Shown piece by piece: positions 7,562 through 15,635 of a stretch of DNA of 64,000 nt. The stretch comes from a virus, in IMG/VR virus record IMGVR_UViG_3300011113_000396, positions 1-64,000 of that record; one strand, written 5' to 3'. Every line of letters begins with the position of its first letter. The first letter of the stretch is position 1. The notes under the pieces are model-generated. The model had not been told where the DNA came from, searched no databases, and was given only the letters and a program-made list of their open reading frames with translations. The position numbers and the translations under genes are program-made.

Positions 7562-7752
7562 TAGTCGATAAGAAGCTTCTTGGCGTTTTCGGATGGAATC
7601 CAATCAGTCGAACCATCCTCATACCGAACAAAATACTCAACTTCTTCGGTGATCATACCATTCTTGGTCTTGATCTTCTCTGACTGGCTTCCCATAATGG
7701 TGCAAGCCTTGTTGTTTTGTGAATTTACTACTTGTTCGCCGTGCTTGTACAT
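7561..7752 (-). CDS. Hypothetical small phage protein
   Basis: 63 residues starting MYKHGEQVVNSQNNKACTIM. The start at 7752 is fixed by a strong GGAGG eight bases upstream. The sequence, with VEYFVRYEDGSTDWIPSENA, looks like a small beta-barrel of the SH3/Tudor kind, but this is not established. Linked by TAATG to the following gene. Confidence 0.6.
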   Translation of the reverse strand: MYKHGEQVVNSQNNKACTIMGSQSEKIKTKNGMITEEVEYFVRYEDGSTDWIPSENAKKLLID

Positions 7753-7753
7753 G

Positions 7754-8149
7754 TTAAACCTCCAATTCTTGAAAACCTTCGTCATCAGTATACCAGATCT
7801 CATCGAAGAAGTCAACACACCATGTCAGACAATGCTTACACGGCTTTGAATTCCTCAATTCATGAAACCGATTCATACGAAAATTGATCAGTTTCAGCTT
7901 TTTGTCACCCTTCTTGTATGATTTAGGCAACTTATTGAATGCATCCAGTTCAGAATGGACACAATCAATGACATAACCATACTTACGAGCAAGTGGATGA
8001 GTCTTGAACTGATTAGTTCCGATTGAAACTAGCTTATTCTTGTGGAAGATCAGGCTTACATGCTTCTTCTGTCGCTGCATTTCCAGACAAATCGGCATCG
8101 TTTGCTCTAAAATATCGTTTAGCTTCGTACTCAATTTTGGAATAATCAT
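7754..8149 (-). CDS. Cytidine/dCMP deaminase-like protein
   Basis: 131 residues. It has the zinc-site pair of the cytidine deaminase superfamily: H-S-E at residues 65-67 and P-C-K-H-C at 103-107, giving His65, Cys104 and Cys107 as zinc ligands and Glu67 as proton shuttle. The spacing of 36 residues is normal. Homologues in phages act on dCMP or free cytidine in pyrimidine supply, but the substrate cannot be read here; base modification or RNA editing are alternatives. The first 116 bases overlap the 3' end of the upstream gene in another frame. Later ATGs at 8098 or 8080 would cut into the first helix. Confidence 0.7.
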   Translation of the reverse strand: MIIPKLSTKLNDILEQTMPICLEMQRQKKHVSLIFHKNKLVSIGTNQFKTHPLARKYGYVIDCVHSELDAFNKLPKSYKKGDKKLKLINFRMNRFHELRNSKPCKHCLTWCVDFFDEIWYTDDEGFQELEV

Positions 8150-8354
8150 AAGTAGTCGCCTTTGACCCGACTATCTTCTCATTATAGTATTTCTCTACGA
8201 AAACATCAACCACCAAAGGGTAATGTTTTACAACATTTCGTGCTTTTTCACGAATTTCTTTTGGTACTTTTGGTGTTTGCTTTGGGTCAAGAAGACTATA
8301 GATGAATTCTTTGCACCTCTGCAATGCATAAATTTCTTCTTCTAAGGTTGACAT
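8034..8354 (-). CDS. Small phage protein overlapping the deaminase gene
   Basis: 106 residues from ATG 8354 (MSTLEEEIYALQRCKEFIYS). A longer in-frame start would run into tRNA-Gly and is rejected. Residues 1-50 are a conserved-looking helical domain with KVPKEIREKARNVVKHYP. The part after about residue 69 overlaps the deaminase N-terminus out of frame and is low complexity (DADLSGNAATEEACKPD). That may mean true overprinting, a lost stop codon or a frameshift. Function unknown. Confidence 0.5.
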   Translation of the reverse strand: MSTLEEEIYALQRCKEFIYSLLDPKQTPKVPKEIREKARNVVKHYPLVVDVFVEKYYNEKIVGSKATTYDYSKIEYEAKRYFRANDADLSGNAATEEACKPDLPQE

Positions 8355-8356
8355 AA

Positions 8357-8427
8357 TGCGAGTAATGGGATTCGAACCCATAAAGATACTTTGGAAGAGT
8401 ACCATGTTACCGTTACATCATACTCGC
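8357..8427 (-). tRNA. tRNA-Gly (anticodon UCC)
   Basis: Acceptor GCGAGTA/TACTCGC, D arm ATG/CAT around TAACGGTAA, anticodon arm GTACT-CTTCCAA-AGTAT (anticodon TCC), T arm ATGGG-TTCGAAT-CCCAT. Reads GGA. No encoded CCA. Confidence 0.92.
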
Positions 8428-8433
8428 AACAAA

Positions 8434-8504
8434 TTGGAGATCCTAGATTCGAACTAGGACAAACTGAGTCAGAGTCAGTTGTGCTACCGTTACACTAATC
8501 TCCA
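8434..8504 (-). tRNA. tRNA-Gln (anticodon CUG)
   Basis: Acceptor TGGAGAT/ATCTCCA (the U1-A72 pair is typical of tRNA-Gln), anticodon arm ACTGA-CTCTGAC-TCAGT (anticodon CTG), T arm CCTAG-TTCGAAT-CTAGG. It decodes CAG rather than the A-ending codon expected in an AT-rich phage. Confidence 0.9.
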
Positions 8505-8627
8505 CTGGGAATCCATATGGGATTTGCACCCATTTTCTAGTTTTATCGGTTAATTAAATAAACCGTTTTACACTAGAGCGAGTCTTGTCAACTCCGCGTG
8601 TTCCTACCACGCCGATGGAACCATAAA
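8505..8627 (-). other. Unresolved tRNA-like sequence between tRNA-Arg and tRNA-Gln
   Basis: The leftward transcript holds a good T arm, ATGGG-TGCAAAT-CCCAT, with the same T-loop variant as the neighbouring tRNA-Arg. It also has a D-arm-like GCGT/ACGC element and a six-pair stem TCTAGT/ACTAGA enclosing CGGTT/AACCG. No regular anticodon arm with U33 could be built, and the acceptor pairs only partly (GTTCCAT with ATGGATT). It may be a decayed tRNA, a tRNA with an insertion or another structured RNA. No protein gene is seen here. Confidence 0.35.
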
Positions 8628-8702
8628 CATTCCCGACAGGATTTGCACCTGTGACCTAATGCTTAGAAGGCATTTGCTCTAATCTAACTGAGCTACGGGA
8701 AT
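8628..8702 (-). tRNA. tRNA-Arg (anticodon UCU)
   Basis: Acceptor ATTCCCG/CGGGAAT, D arm GCTC/GAGC, anticodon arm AATGC-CTTCTAA-GCATT (anticodon TCT), variable AGGTC, T arm ACAGG-TGCAAAT-CCTGT, discriminator G. It reads AGA, common in this genome. The T loop is TGC rather than TTC. Confidence 0.9.
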
Positions 8703-8708
8703 ATGTCT

Positions 8709-9026
8709 TTACTCACTGAGTCGAAGACCGCTACCTAGAATCGGTCCAGATCCCATATTGCCTGTAAAGATACCAGTTGAAGCCTCAATATACTTGGCTT
8801 CCATTTCCTTGACTGGTTCAGTTTCGAACACCACAAAGATGTCAGAAATTTCAAGACCATCGCCATGATTTGCATATGGCATATATGGAGCAAAACCAAT
8901 CTTCCCATCACCAACAGGAATCAGAATAAATGGCTTCTGAATCGTGTAGGATGCTGTAGTTTCATCAAATGAAACCTTGCCGATAAGTTCTTCACCACTA
9001 GAAAGACGTAGAATAAGTGTTTGCAT
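8709..9026 (-). CDS. Sm-like/SH3-type small phage protein (paralogue of 56888 gene)
   Basis: 105 residues. The N-terminal half, with SSGEELIGKVSFDETT and KPFILIPVGDGKIGF, shares the L-x-SGEE-x-IG...T...I-x-(K/R)-P pattern with the protein at 56888-57604, indicating a common small beta-barrel (LSm-like) fold. Glycine-rich C-terminus. The start overlaps the upstream gene by 29 bases. A role in RNA binding or assembly is possible but unproven. Confidence 0.6.
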   Translation of the reverse strand: MQTLILRLSSGEELIGKVSFDETTASYTIQKPFILIPVGDGKIGFAPYMPYANHGDGLEISDIFVVFETEPVKEMEAKYIEASTGIFTGNMGSGPILGSGLRLSE

Positions 9027-9519
9027 GTTCTTTTTCCTTTATTGCATCAGTATACCAAAACGGACAGGGATTGCAAGACCACTTGGCGAATTTACTTTTT
9101 TCGCCAACATAGTATGCACGATATGCTCGGACAGCATCGTCAGATACCTTGTATTTATCAGGCATTGCCTGAGCAAATGGGGTAAGGTCTTTGTTGATAA
9201 AGTCCGGTCGCATTTGAAACATTTCGTAGATAAGAGGCTCAGATTTGTGCTGACGCTCATATCGTTGACTATAGTAATAGCAGAGACTGCGAGCGTGAGT
9301 TGCAAGCCATTCGTAATTGGCAGAAGATTCGGCAACCCACTGGGTGCATGGATGATTTACAAAACACTTCTTGTAGAGTGGAAGGTTGTGTGGATTGTTA
9401 GAAAGATGATGAACTGTAGAAAGCATTTGAGCACTTTCAAGAATCATCTTTACAACATGCTTATCGCACATGTAACTGGCTGCAATTACTGGGTCATTGT
9501 CAAGCACAAAAATATTCAT
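8998..9519 (-). CDS. Conserved phage protein rich in His, Cys and Trp
   Basis: 173 residues starting MNIFVLDNDPVIAASYMCDK. It contains CDKHVVKMILESAQMLS, VNHPCTQWVAESSANYEWL and LTPFAQAMPDKYK. I recognise this as a recurrent tailed-phage family, but I do not know its function and assign none. The conserved His and Cys (CDKH, NHPC) could bind metal. It abuts the upstream gene exactly and overlaps the downstream one by 29 bases, as expected in a compact early operon. Confidence 0.65.
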   Translation of the reverse strand: MNIFVLDNDPVIAASYMCDKHVVKMILESAQMLSTVHHLSNNPHNLPLYKKCFVNHPCTQWVAESSANYEWLATHARSLCYYYSQRYERQHKSEPLIYEMFQMRPDFINKDLTPFAQAMPDKYKVSDDAVRAYRAYYVGEKSKFAKWSCNPCPFWYTDAIKEKEHANTYSTSF

Positions 9520-9765
9520 TTATTGATCCGGGGGTTTGGGTTTAGTCAAGAACTTGTCAGTATATACCAGACTGACACCCGGTATCTTAGTCATATCGTT
9601 TGCATAGTCAATAGCTTTTTTGTGAAGATCTGAATTTAGTTCTTCAATGTAAGTAGTGTAATTGGTGAAGTACATTACTAGCCAAAGCATGAGTAATTCT
9701 TCATCAGACATCTTATTTACATTAATATTTTTCATAAGTTCTTCTGAATCACCAAACATGTTCAT
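9520..9765 (-). CDS. Hypothetical small helical protein
   Basis: 81 residues, with a helical region containing DEELLMLWLVMYFTNY at about 20-35 and a polar C-terminus. The hydrophobic run includes charged residues at its edge and is more likely a buried helix than a membrane span. It overlaps the guaC stop by ATGA, so it is probably translated by coupling. No family recognised. Confidence 0.5.
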   Translation of the reverse strand: MNMFGDSEELMKNINVNKMSDEELLMLWLVMYFTNYTTYIEELNSDLHKKAIDYANDMTKIPGVSLVYTDKFLTKPKPPDQ

Positions 9766-10787
9766 TCTCCAAAAACTTTGTTATATTGGTTGTTAACTCT
9801 TACGAATTGTGCGTTGGTGTGTAGATCGTTTAGATTTCTCGCACCAACATATGTGCAAGCAGATCGAACTCCACCCATAATTTCTTTAACTGTGTTAGCC
9901 ACTTCGCCGCGCTCTTCAACGATAATCTTCTTACCTTCAGCACATCGATAATCGGGTCGATGATTATAGTGATTTGTCATAGCATGTTCGGATGCCATTC
10001 CATAGAACGTAGGAACTGACTTACCTTGAGTATAGTCGTATTCCCATCCACCAGACTCATCGTGGCCTGCTAGCATACCTCCAAGCATGACCATCTTAGC
10101 ACCAGCGGCGAAAGCCTTGGCGACATCACCGGGATGTACGCACCCACCATCCGCGACTATACCCGAGAACCCCGGCAGACTCTTTGCACCTTCGACGCAA
10201 TTGTGGACTGCCGAAAACTGGGGATACCCGACTCCGGTCATCTTGCGTGTCGTACATGCGCTGCCGGGGCCGATTCCAACCTTTACAAAGTCTGCTCCTT
10301 CGTTCCATAGTGCTTCTACTCCTTCTTGGGTGACTACATTTCCTGCAATAATATTTACACGATCTCCGTACTTACTACGAATGTTTTTTACCAGTACTTT
10401 GAAATTATCGATATAACCATTGGCTACATCAATACAAACAAATCGGAAAAAGTTTTCCTTTTCCATAAGTTTATAAAAAGTCTGTTGTGATGGAGTATCC
10501 ATACCAATAGTTGGTACTGAGAAATACTGCACATCTTTTGCCAGAGATTCTAGATCATTTGTGCTGTAGTGCTTGTGCAGACACGTTAGCCACATATGCT
10601 TGGTCAAGGCTTCGGCCATATTCAGAGTTCCCGTCGTAGCCATGTTAGCTGCTACAATAGGAACACCTGTCCATGGAATTCTTCCGATGGTTCTAAGTAG
10701 AGACACATCGGATCTGGAATTGACCTTAGATGCTTGTGGAACGATCAGGACATCAGAGTAATCTAGTTGGGTTTCTTTGATTTGCAT
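9762..10787 (-). CDS. guaC: GMP reductase
   Basis: 341 residues, the normal length of GuaC (about 345). It catalyses NADPH-dependent deamination of GMP to IMP. The active-site loop GIGPGSACTTRKMTGVGYPQ with the catalytic Cys is diagnostic of GMP reductase; IMP dehydrogenase usually has a different sequence after TTR and a CBS insert, which is absent. Also present are DGGC..PGDVAKAF, MLGGMLAGHDESGG and VRSACTYVGA. Only Val to Ala inside the loop deviates from the common form. It is first in the leftward early operon behind a sigma70-like promoter. The inferred role is to move host guanine nucleotides towards IMP and hence adenine nucleotides for an AT-rich genome. Confidence 0.9.
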   Translation of the reverse strand: MQIKETQLDYSDVLIVPQASKVNSRSDVSLLRTIGRIPWTGVPIVAANMATTGTLNMAEALTKHMWLTCLHKHYSTNDLESLAKDVQYFSVPTIGMDTPSQQTFYKLMEKENFFRFVCIDVANGYIDNFKVLVKNIRSKYGDRVNIIAGNVVTQEGVEALWNEGADFVKVGIGPGSACTTRKMTGVGYPQFSAVHNCVEGAKSLPGFSGIVADGGCVHPGDVAKAFAAGAKMVMLGGMLAGHDESGGWEYDYTQGKSVPTFYGMASEHAMTNHYNHRPDYRCAEGKKIIVEERGEVANTVKEIMGGVRSACTYVGARNLNDLHTNAQFVRVNNQYNKVFGE

Positions 10788-11257
10788 AGTTGCTTGAGAT
10801 TATACCACACTGTCTGTGAAATTCCAAGCAATGACTTCATGAAATTCTTAACTGAGAACTTTCCCCGTACTGGTTTCCAAAGTTTCTTTGGACATGTGGC
10901 ACCAGCAACAGTTAACTTTACAGTTAACCTTGCTCTTGGGTTCATTCCACAACCGCATAGTTTGCAATATCCTATCGGATCTTGTGGGGATTTAGCAAGA
11001 CCGGGACAGCTGAGGCACTGTTCTTTTCTGGCCTCAAATACTTTCTTGGATACTTCTGTAGTAAACGCGCTGTTTAATTCAAATATAAAATATGAAATTA
11101 TTTTTTTTAACTTATTTGATAATTTAAATGTTTTAATTATTTTGTTTTTTTGGTTTGCATTTATCAATATCAACGGAGAGTAAATATTTTTATTTTCTGG
11201 ATTTTTAATAGAAGGTAATTTAGAATTAAATTTTTCTATTACTCTAAATTTTTTCAT
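10763..11257 (-). CDS. Cysteine-rich zinc-ribbon-like phage protein
   Basis: 164 residues. The ATG at 11257 overlaps the stop of the large upstream gene (ATGA). Residues 1-70 are basic and helical. Residues about 80-125 hold CLSCPGL, YCKLCGCGMNPRARL and GATCP, a cluster of CxxC pairs that fits one or two zinc sites. The C-terminal region is basic with aromatic residues. The gene's 3' end contains the promoter of guaC and overlaps its start by 25 bases. Function unknown; it resembles Cys-cluster proteins I associate with T4-like cyanophages. Confidence 0.6.
   Translation of the reverse strand: MKKFRVIEKFNSKLPSIKNPENKNIYSPLILINANQKNKIIKTFKLSNKLKKIISYFIFELNSAFTTEVSKKVFEARKEQCLSCPGLAKSPQDPIGYCKLCGCGMNPRARLTVKLTVAGATCPKKLWKPVRGKFSVKNFMKSLLGISQTVWYNLKQLCKSKKPN
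10799..10827 (-). promoter_or_regulatory. Sigma70-like promoter of guaC operon
   Basis: On the minus strand TTGGAA (10827-10822), a 17-base spacer, then TGG and TATAAT (10804-10799): a perfect -10 with an extended-10 TGn. It lies 12 bases before the guaC ATG, so host RNA polymerase could express guaC and the tRNAs early. Confidence 0.75.
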
Positions 11258-14200
11258 TGCTTGATTCTCCAGCAACCAATAAGACCTTGTTCTCTTGCCC
11301 AGTTCGCAAAATCTAAATTATCTTGTTGATTTAATGCATTTTCATGAACAAATATATTATTACCACCACAATCACTACAATCATATTGAGAATTAGAAGT
11401 AAATGGATCAAGTCCATCTAAGCAATTTCTACAACATCCTGTTGTTGTATCTAATGGAGTATCTGGGTCGTTAAGATCAAAACATTTTTCATTAGTAGAA
11501 TCAAAATTATCACAATAAACACTTATATTGGGAGGAGTATAATCATCCGGATCAGGAGCAACATAGCAGAATCCATTAACAAGATAATCATTGACATTAT
11601 TGCATGTAACACCATTATATAATGATGTATTTAATTGACACGGTGCATTTATATTTGTAAATTTTCCTAGCCCATCACTATACAATTTCAACCCGGCACA
11701 TAAAGATATAGCAATATAATTGCAAATATAATTATGCTCTGTGCGTGGATTGTTCAATTGACTTTCAAATTCACCATAATTATAAGTTGATGGTCCTGAT
11801 TGGCATTCAAAGGATTGTATTGTGCCTATATCACTGGCTAAACATGATTGTTTGGGAATCACAATATCTTTAATAACTCCAGTAAAAAATCCACCGCACG
11901 CGCAAAAATTACCTTTATATCGGTTGATCATTGCTTCATTTGTCATTCCTATAAAATTTAATTGTTCTTTAGTTACATTGAATAAAATTTTTGAACAATC
12001 GAATTGATTATCTGAAGTATAAATTAATTGGTTGTTATGGTCTGGAATGCATAAGCCCCAAGTTACTCCTCCAAATGGATATGGATCGGGCGCAACTGAA
12101 TTAAATTCTGGAGTTATAGATTGAGAATTTAAATATGATCCCGGAACATTATCATATCCATCTTGTTGTGGTGTTATAACTGGGGCACCAGTTGCTGGAC
12201 TAATGTCGTATCTTCCGGAAAATGCACTTGAAAATGCTAAAACCATACCTTTTTCAGCACTGTATTGGCCAAAATCAAAAGTTGTAGGCTTTCCGGCTTC
12301 TACCCAATCTTTAAATGCTTCTTGTGGATATTTCGGACTTCTACACCAGATAGATGCTATATTTTGACAATTTTCATCAAAATTTACAGACATTCCACAT
12401 CCACCACATTTACTTACTAATTCACAGCATTCTGAATTGAACATTCCAGTAAAATTTGCGTATGGAATGCTATATGGATATGATGGTGCAGCTTCCCAAA
12501 ATTTTTGCGGAGGTAAACCAAATGGCCATTCAGTTATATCACCCTGAGCTGTGATTGCTCTATGTACTTGTACATTTGTGTTTTCGCAAAAATCATATTG
12601 AATTGTATCGTCGCACTCATATGTTACAGGTTCTACATTAAAACCAAAAACATCATCAGGCACAGTATTTGGATCGGTTCTTCTGAACGCTATTGGACCA
12701 TACCAGCCAAAATCATATGAAATAATATCAATGTCATTATTATATGGTATTTGAGTTGAACTTGCAAGATCGGTTTCTACAAAAACACCAGCACATCCAG
12801 ATGTTTTTGTGCCAAATCCAGCACCACCAACAAGTGGGGACGCAGAACAAGAAGCATTAAAAGATTTAAATCTTGCATCATTCCAAAGATATTCGTTTGT
12901 AGAAGAACAAGGCCGTCCCCAACATACCGCACAATTATCTTTAGTTTTTGTCAGAGGAATATTAAAAGTGGTGTTTTTATAATTATCTTTTTCTTCTTCT
13001 GTTCTTTTTATTACTCTATGCGGGGTCACCGTGGTGTCCCACTTCATTTCTCTACTTTGATAGCGAACAAATGATACTTCATTTCTCCCAGCCGGTCTAA
13101 CTTCAAAATATTGCTCAGTACCAGCACTACCGGGACAATCTACGGCACTGCCATTCACTACCTGAATTGGATTACTATGAGTTCCTAAAAATACATCTGG
13201 GTGTTGAGAATATGTTGATCTTCCACAATAAGGATCATTTACCCACCCGGTTTGAATTGGTCCAATAGGAGAAACACAACCTTCTCTAATACAATTTGTT
13301 CCCGGATTCCATGCAAAATCAAAATCACCCCTATCTCCATCAACTGGAACAGTGCAATTGTTTAATTGTGAATGAGCTAAAACTCTTGAAAATGATGGCC
13401 ATTCAAGCAAACTTTCTGGCCCTTGTACATATCCATATTTTCTAAAAAACCAGTTATTTTCCGGTCTAGATAGTGTATTAAACGCACCACCTGTTTCATC
13501 TGGATCTGTGTCATCTGGTTCGCTTGTTGTGGGTGGCGGCCCAGCCTGTTGAACTAATCCTTGACCCCATGCTGCAAATTCCCATCTTCCGGGCTGCACA
13601 AGCATGTAAGTATATGTTATTTGAGATAATTTTGCTATTAGTCCTATTTTTCTTGCATTTCTTGTAGGTTCATCATCATCTGGATAACTCGTATCCCAAA
13701 TTTTATTAATAGGGTTAAATACATTTACATATTTCATGGCTTGTAAATTTTTTAACTCTTCATTTACATCGCCATTTTCATCCTTAAACATACATTCGGC
13801 ATCCGGATTGAAATTTGATATTATTTCATTAATATCAAATGGCATAAAAACATTTACTAATTCATTTCCTTCTAATTCATCAAATAATCCATTTACGGAT
13901 AAAGCTCTTCGTCTTTTGCGGACAGGTCCTAATGGCAAAGGGAATGATTTTTCAATATAGTTAGATCGTTCATACTCAGGCAAATTTCTAAAAGATTGTA
14001 TTAATTCAGCAGAAGTTCCATTTATTGGTACAGGTCTTTCAATTTCTAATTCTCCGAAAAGATCAAAGGTAATACCAGTTAATCCCAATGATTCTCTATA
14101 ATAACTTTCAGCTATTATTATTTCTTCATAAGCTTCTTGTCTCCAATCCTTGACTAAAATATTTTGAAATCTTCTTCTAGTCAATTCATTAATATATTCA

Positions 14201-15468
14201 CGAACAAAATAAATTGCTGTTCCATCCGGATAAGGTTGATCGGGGAATGGAGCAAAATTACCTATTGGATTATTAAAATATGCAGTAAAAGACCGCATAA
14301 AAGTAATTAAACTGTCTTTATCGAAAAAGGCTGCTGAAGATGGATCTTCAAGAAGAAATTCATCAATATCAAATTCAAAAAATGGTATTGCAGAACAGCC
14401 GTAAATAAATCTTCTAGGTATTATGTAACTCAGAGGATATGTTATTTGTAAATCACCTAAATCAGGATAACATGCATTGGCTTCTCCTAATCCCCAATGG
14501 TGTTCGCATTGAATAAATGCGAGTATTTGCGCTCTTAGAGGTGTTTTATAAATTCCACCTTCTAAAAAACCACTTGGTTCCGTTAATGGCTGTCCTTGTG
14601 AAAAATAATTCACAGGTGTTGTAAATGGATATGGGTCGCCTTCGTTGTAAGAAAATATTTGCCATGCCCATGGATAATGTTCCTTCATTATTCTTCTTCT
14701 ATATGGAGATACTCCCATTTTATTACAATAATTTCTTATTTCTTCAGAACCATATCCGGCATTTGAAGCAATGGTTAGTGTCACACAACATCTATCTTCT
14801 GCTTCTGTTGAGCAAGGATAACCAACTTCTTTAGAAGGTCCGGAAACAAAAGGACCGAGCAAGGATCCTGTAAAAAATAAATCTTCAAAGAAATTAACGC
14901 CTAATCCTATACCGGCCTTCAAAGTGGTAAAAAATGCTGCAAATCCGTTATCTGAAGGATCTTTGCCGCCTCCGTAATAAGTTTGTGCTGTATCAAATCT
15001 GCCCTCAGATTTAGCATCATCACCCTCATCTAATTCATTGGGTATTAATGTGCCATTACATGCATCTCCCTGAAGTATTCTACTTTTATGTAAATTTGTA
15101 TTTGGTGAGACTGTTTCATTTCCCGGTCCACCAAATTGGGACGCACTAACATATTCGGTTGATTCACATTCTGGTACGTTAGTGGTGTAGTTAAGCATAT
15201 ATGAAGGATTCCACCAAATCCAATATGCACCCATATTCTTATATTCAAATTTTATTAATGGATCATTTAAAGTTGAATTAACTGGTGCAGCTCCAACATC
15301 AATTCCTTGATATAAAACTAAATCATCATTTGGATCAATTGGATTGCCAGACCAAGGCGTGATCCTATCTCCCCACATGCAGCTACTACAGCAAACATCT
15401 GGACATCCAGTTGGAGGGGGTGGTGGAGATTTAGTAGTTCCGCAGCAACAAGTAGATAAAAAAGTCAT
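11254..15468 (-). CDS. Giant cysteine-rich virion-type protein
   Basis: 1,404 residues, no recognised domain. It begins MTFLSTCCCGTT followed by five prolines and CPDVCCSSC. Further clusters are DNCAVCWGRPC, CCELVSKCGGCG and, near the C-terminus, CCRNCLDG and CSDCGG, ending LIGCWRIKQ. Composition is rich in Asn, Pro, Tyr, Phe and Gly, with very few basic patches, typical of extended extracellular or fibre proteins. No signal peptide or membrane helix is visible. It is coupled by ATGA to a 55-codon gene upstream and by ATGA to the Cys-rich gene downstream. A distal tail or head fibre stabilised by disulphides or zinc is plausible but unproven. Confidence 0.6.
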   Translation of the reverse strand: MTFLSTCCCGTTKSPPPPPTGCPDVCCSSCMWGDRITPWSGNPIDPNDDLVLYQGIDVGAAPVNSTLNDPLIKFEYKNMGAYWIWWNPSYMLNYTTNVPECESTEYVSASQFGGPGNETVSPNTNLHKSRILQGDACNGTLIPNELDEGDDAKSEGRFDTAQTYYGGGKDPSDNGFAAFFTTLKAGIGLGVNFFEDLFFTGSLLGPFVSGPSKEVGYPCSTEAEDRCCVTLTIASNAGYGSEEIRNYCNKMGVSPYRRRIMKEHYPWAWQIFSYNEGDPYPFTTPVNYFSQGQPLTEPSGFLEGGIYKTPLRAQILAFIQCEHHWGLGEANACYPDLGDLQITYPLSYIIPRRFIYGCSAIPFFEFDIDEFLLEDPSSAAFFDKDSLITFMRSFTAYFNNPIGNFAPFPDQPYPDGTAIYFVREYINELTRRRFQNILVKDWRQEAYEEIIIAESYYRESLGLTGITFDLFGELEIERPVPINGTSAELIQSFRNLPEYERSNYIEKSFPLPLGPVRKRRRALSVNGLFDELEGNELVNVFMPFDINEIISNFNPDAECMFKDENGDVNEELKNLQAMKYVNVFNPINKIWDTSYPDDDEPTRNARKIGLIAKLSQITYTYMLVQPGRWEFAAWGQGLVQQAGPPPTTSEPDDTDPDETGGAFNTLSRPENNWFFRKYGYVQGPESLLEWPSFSRVLAHSQLNNCTVPVDGDRGDFDFAWNPGTNCIREGCVSPIGPIQTGWVNDPYCGRSTYSQHPDVFLGTHSNPIQVVNGSAVDCPGSAGTEQYFEVRPAGRNEVSFVRYQSREMKWDTTVTPHRVIKRTEEEKDNYKNTTFNIPLTKTKDNCAVCWGRPCSSTNEYLWNDARFKSFNASCSASPLVGGAGFGTKTSGCAGVFVETDLASSTQIPYNNDIDIISYDFGWYGPIAFRRTDPNTVPDDVFGFNVEPVTYECDDTIQYDFCENTNVQVHRAITAQGDITEWPFGLPPQKFWEAAPSYPYSIPYANFTGMFNSECCELVSKCGGCGMSVNFDENCQNIASIWCRSPKYPQEAFKDWVEAGKPTTFDFGQYSAEKGMVLAFSSAFSGRYDISPATGAPVITPQQDGYDNVPGSYLNSQSITPEFNSVAPDPYPFGGVTWGLCIPDHNNQLIYTSDNQFDCSKILFNVTKEQLNFIGMTNEAMINRYKGNFCACGGFFTGVIKDIVIPKQSCLASDIGTIQSFECQSGPSTYNYGEFESQLNNPRTEHNYICNYIAISLCAGLKLYSDGLGKFTNINAPCQLNTSLYNGVTCNNVNDYLVNGFCYVAPDPDDYTPPNISVYCDNFDSTNEKCFDLNDPDTPLDTTTGCCRNCLDGLDPFTSNSQYDCSDCGGNNIFVHENALNQQDNLDFANWAREQGLIGCWRIKQ

Positions 15469-15632
15469 AATTCAGCTTCAATTTTTTCAATCGTATCTCG
15501 TAGAGTCTTCATTTCGTTGGCAAGCGCACGCCAATCTTTTGTCTCTAGGAGATAGTCTTCGTATATATCAATGCAAGAATGCGCTTTTTTGATTATTGTA
15601 AGAAGAGATTCTTTAAGTTCTTGCTTGTCCAT
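15465..15632 (-). CDS. Short helical protein (55 residues)
   Basis: Starts MDKQELKESLLTIIKKAHSC and is acidic and helical throughout. Its stop overlaps the start of the 1,404-residue gene (ATGA), so it may act with it, for instance as a dedicated chaperone. A late-type box lies four bases before the ATG and there is no Shine-Dalgarno. Confidence 0.5.
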   Translation of the reverse strand: MDKQELKESLLTIIKKAHSCIDIYEDYLLETKDWRALANEMKTLRDTIEKIEAEL

Positions 15633-15635
15633 ATA

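Noticed and set aside
8998-9519. Pyrimidine-dimer glycosylase (DenV-like) for the 173-residue protein
   Set aside because: No resemblance to the T4 endonuclease V sequence could be seen, so no function is assigned.
8977-9633. 218-codon rightward open frame
   Set aside because: Antisense to two compact leftward genes with clear phage-like sequence; low-complexity hydrophobic translation and no ribosome site.
10087-10416. 109-codon rightward open frame
   Set aside because: Antisense shadow of the guaC active-site region.
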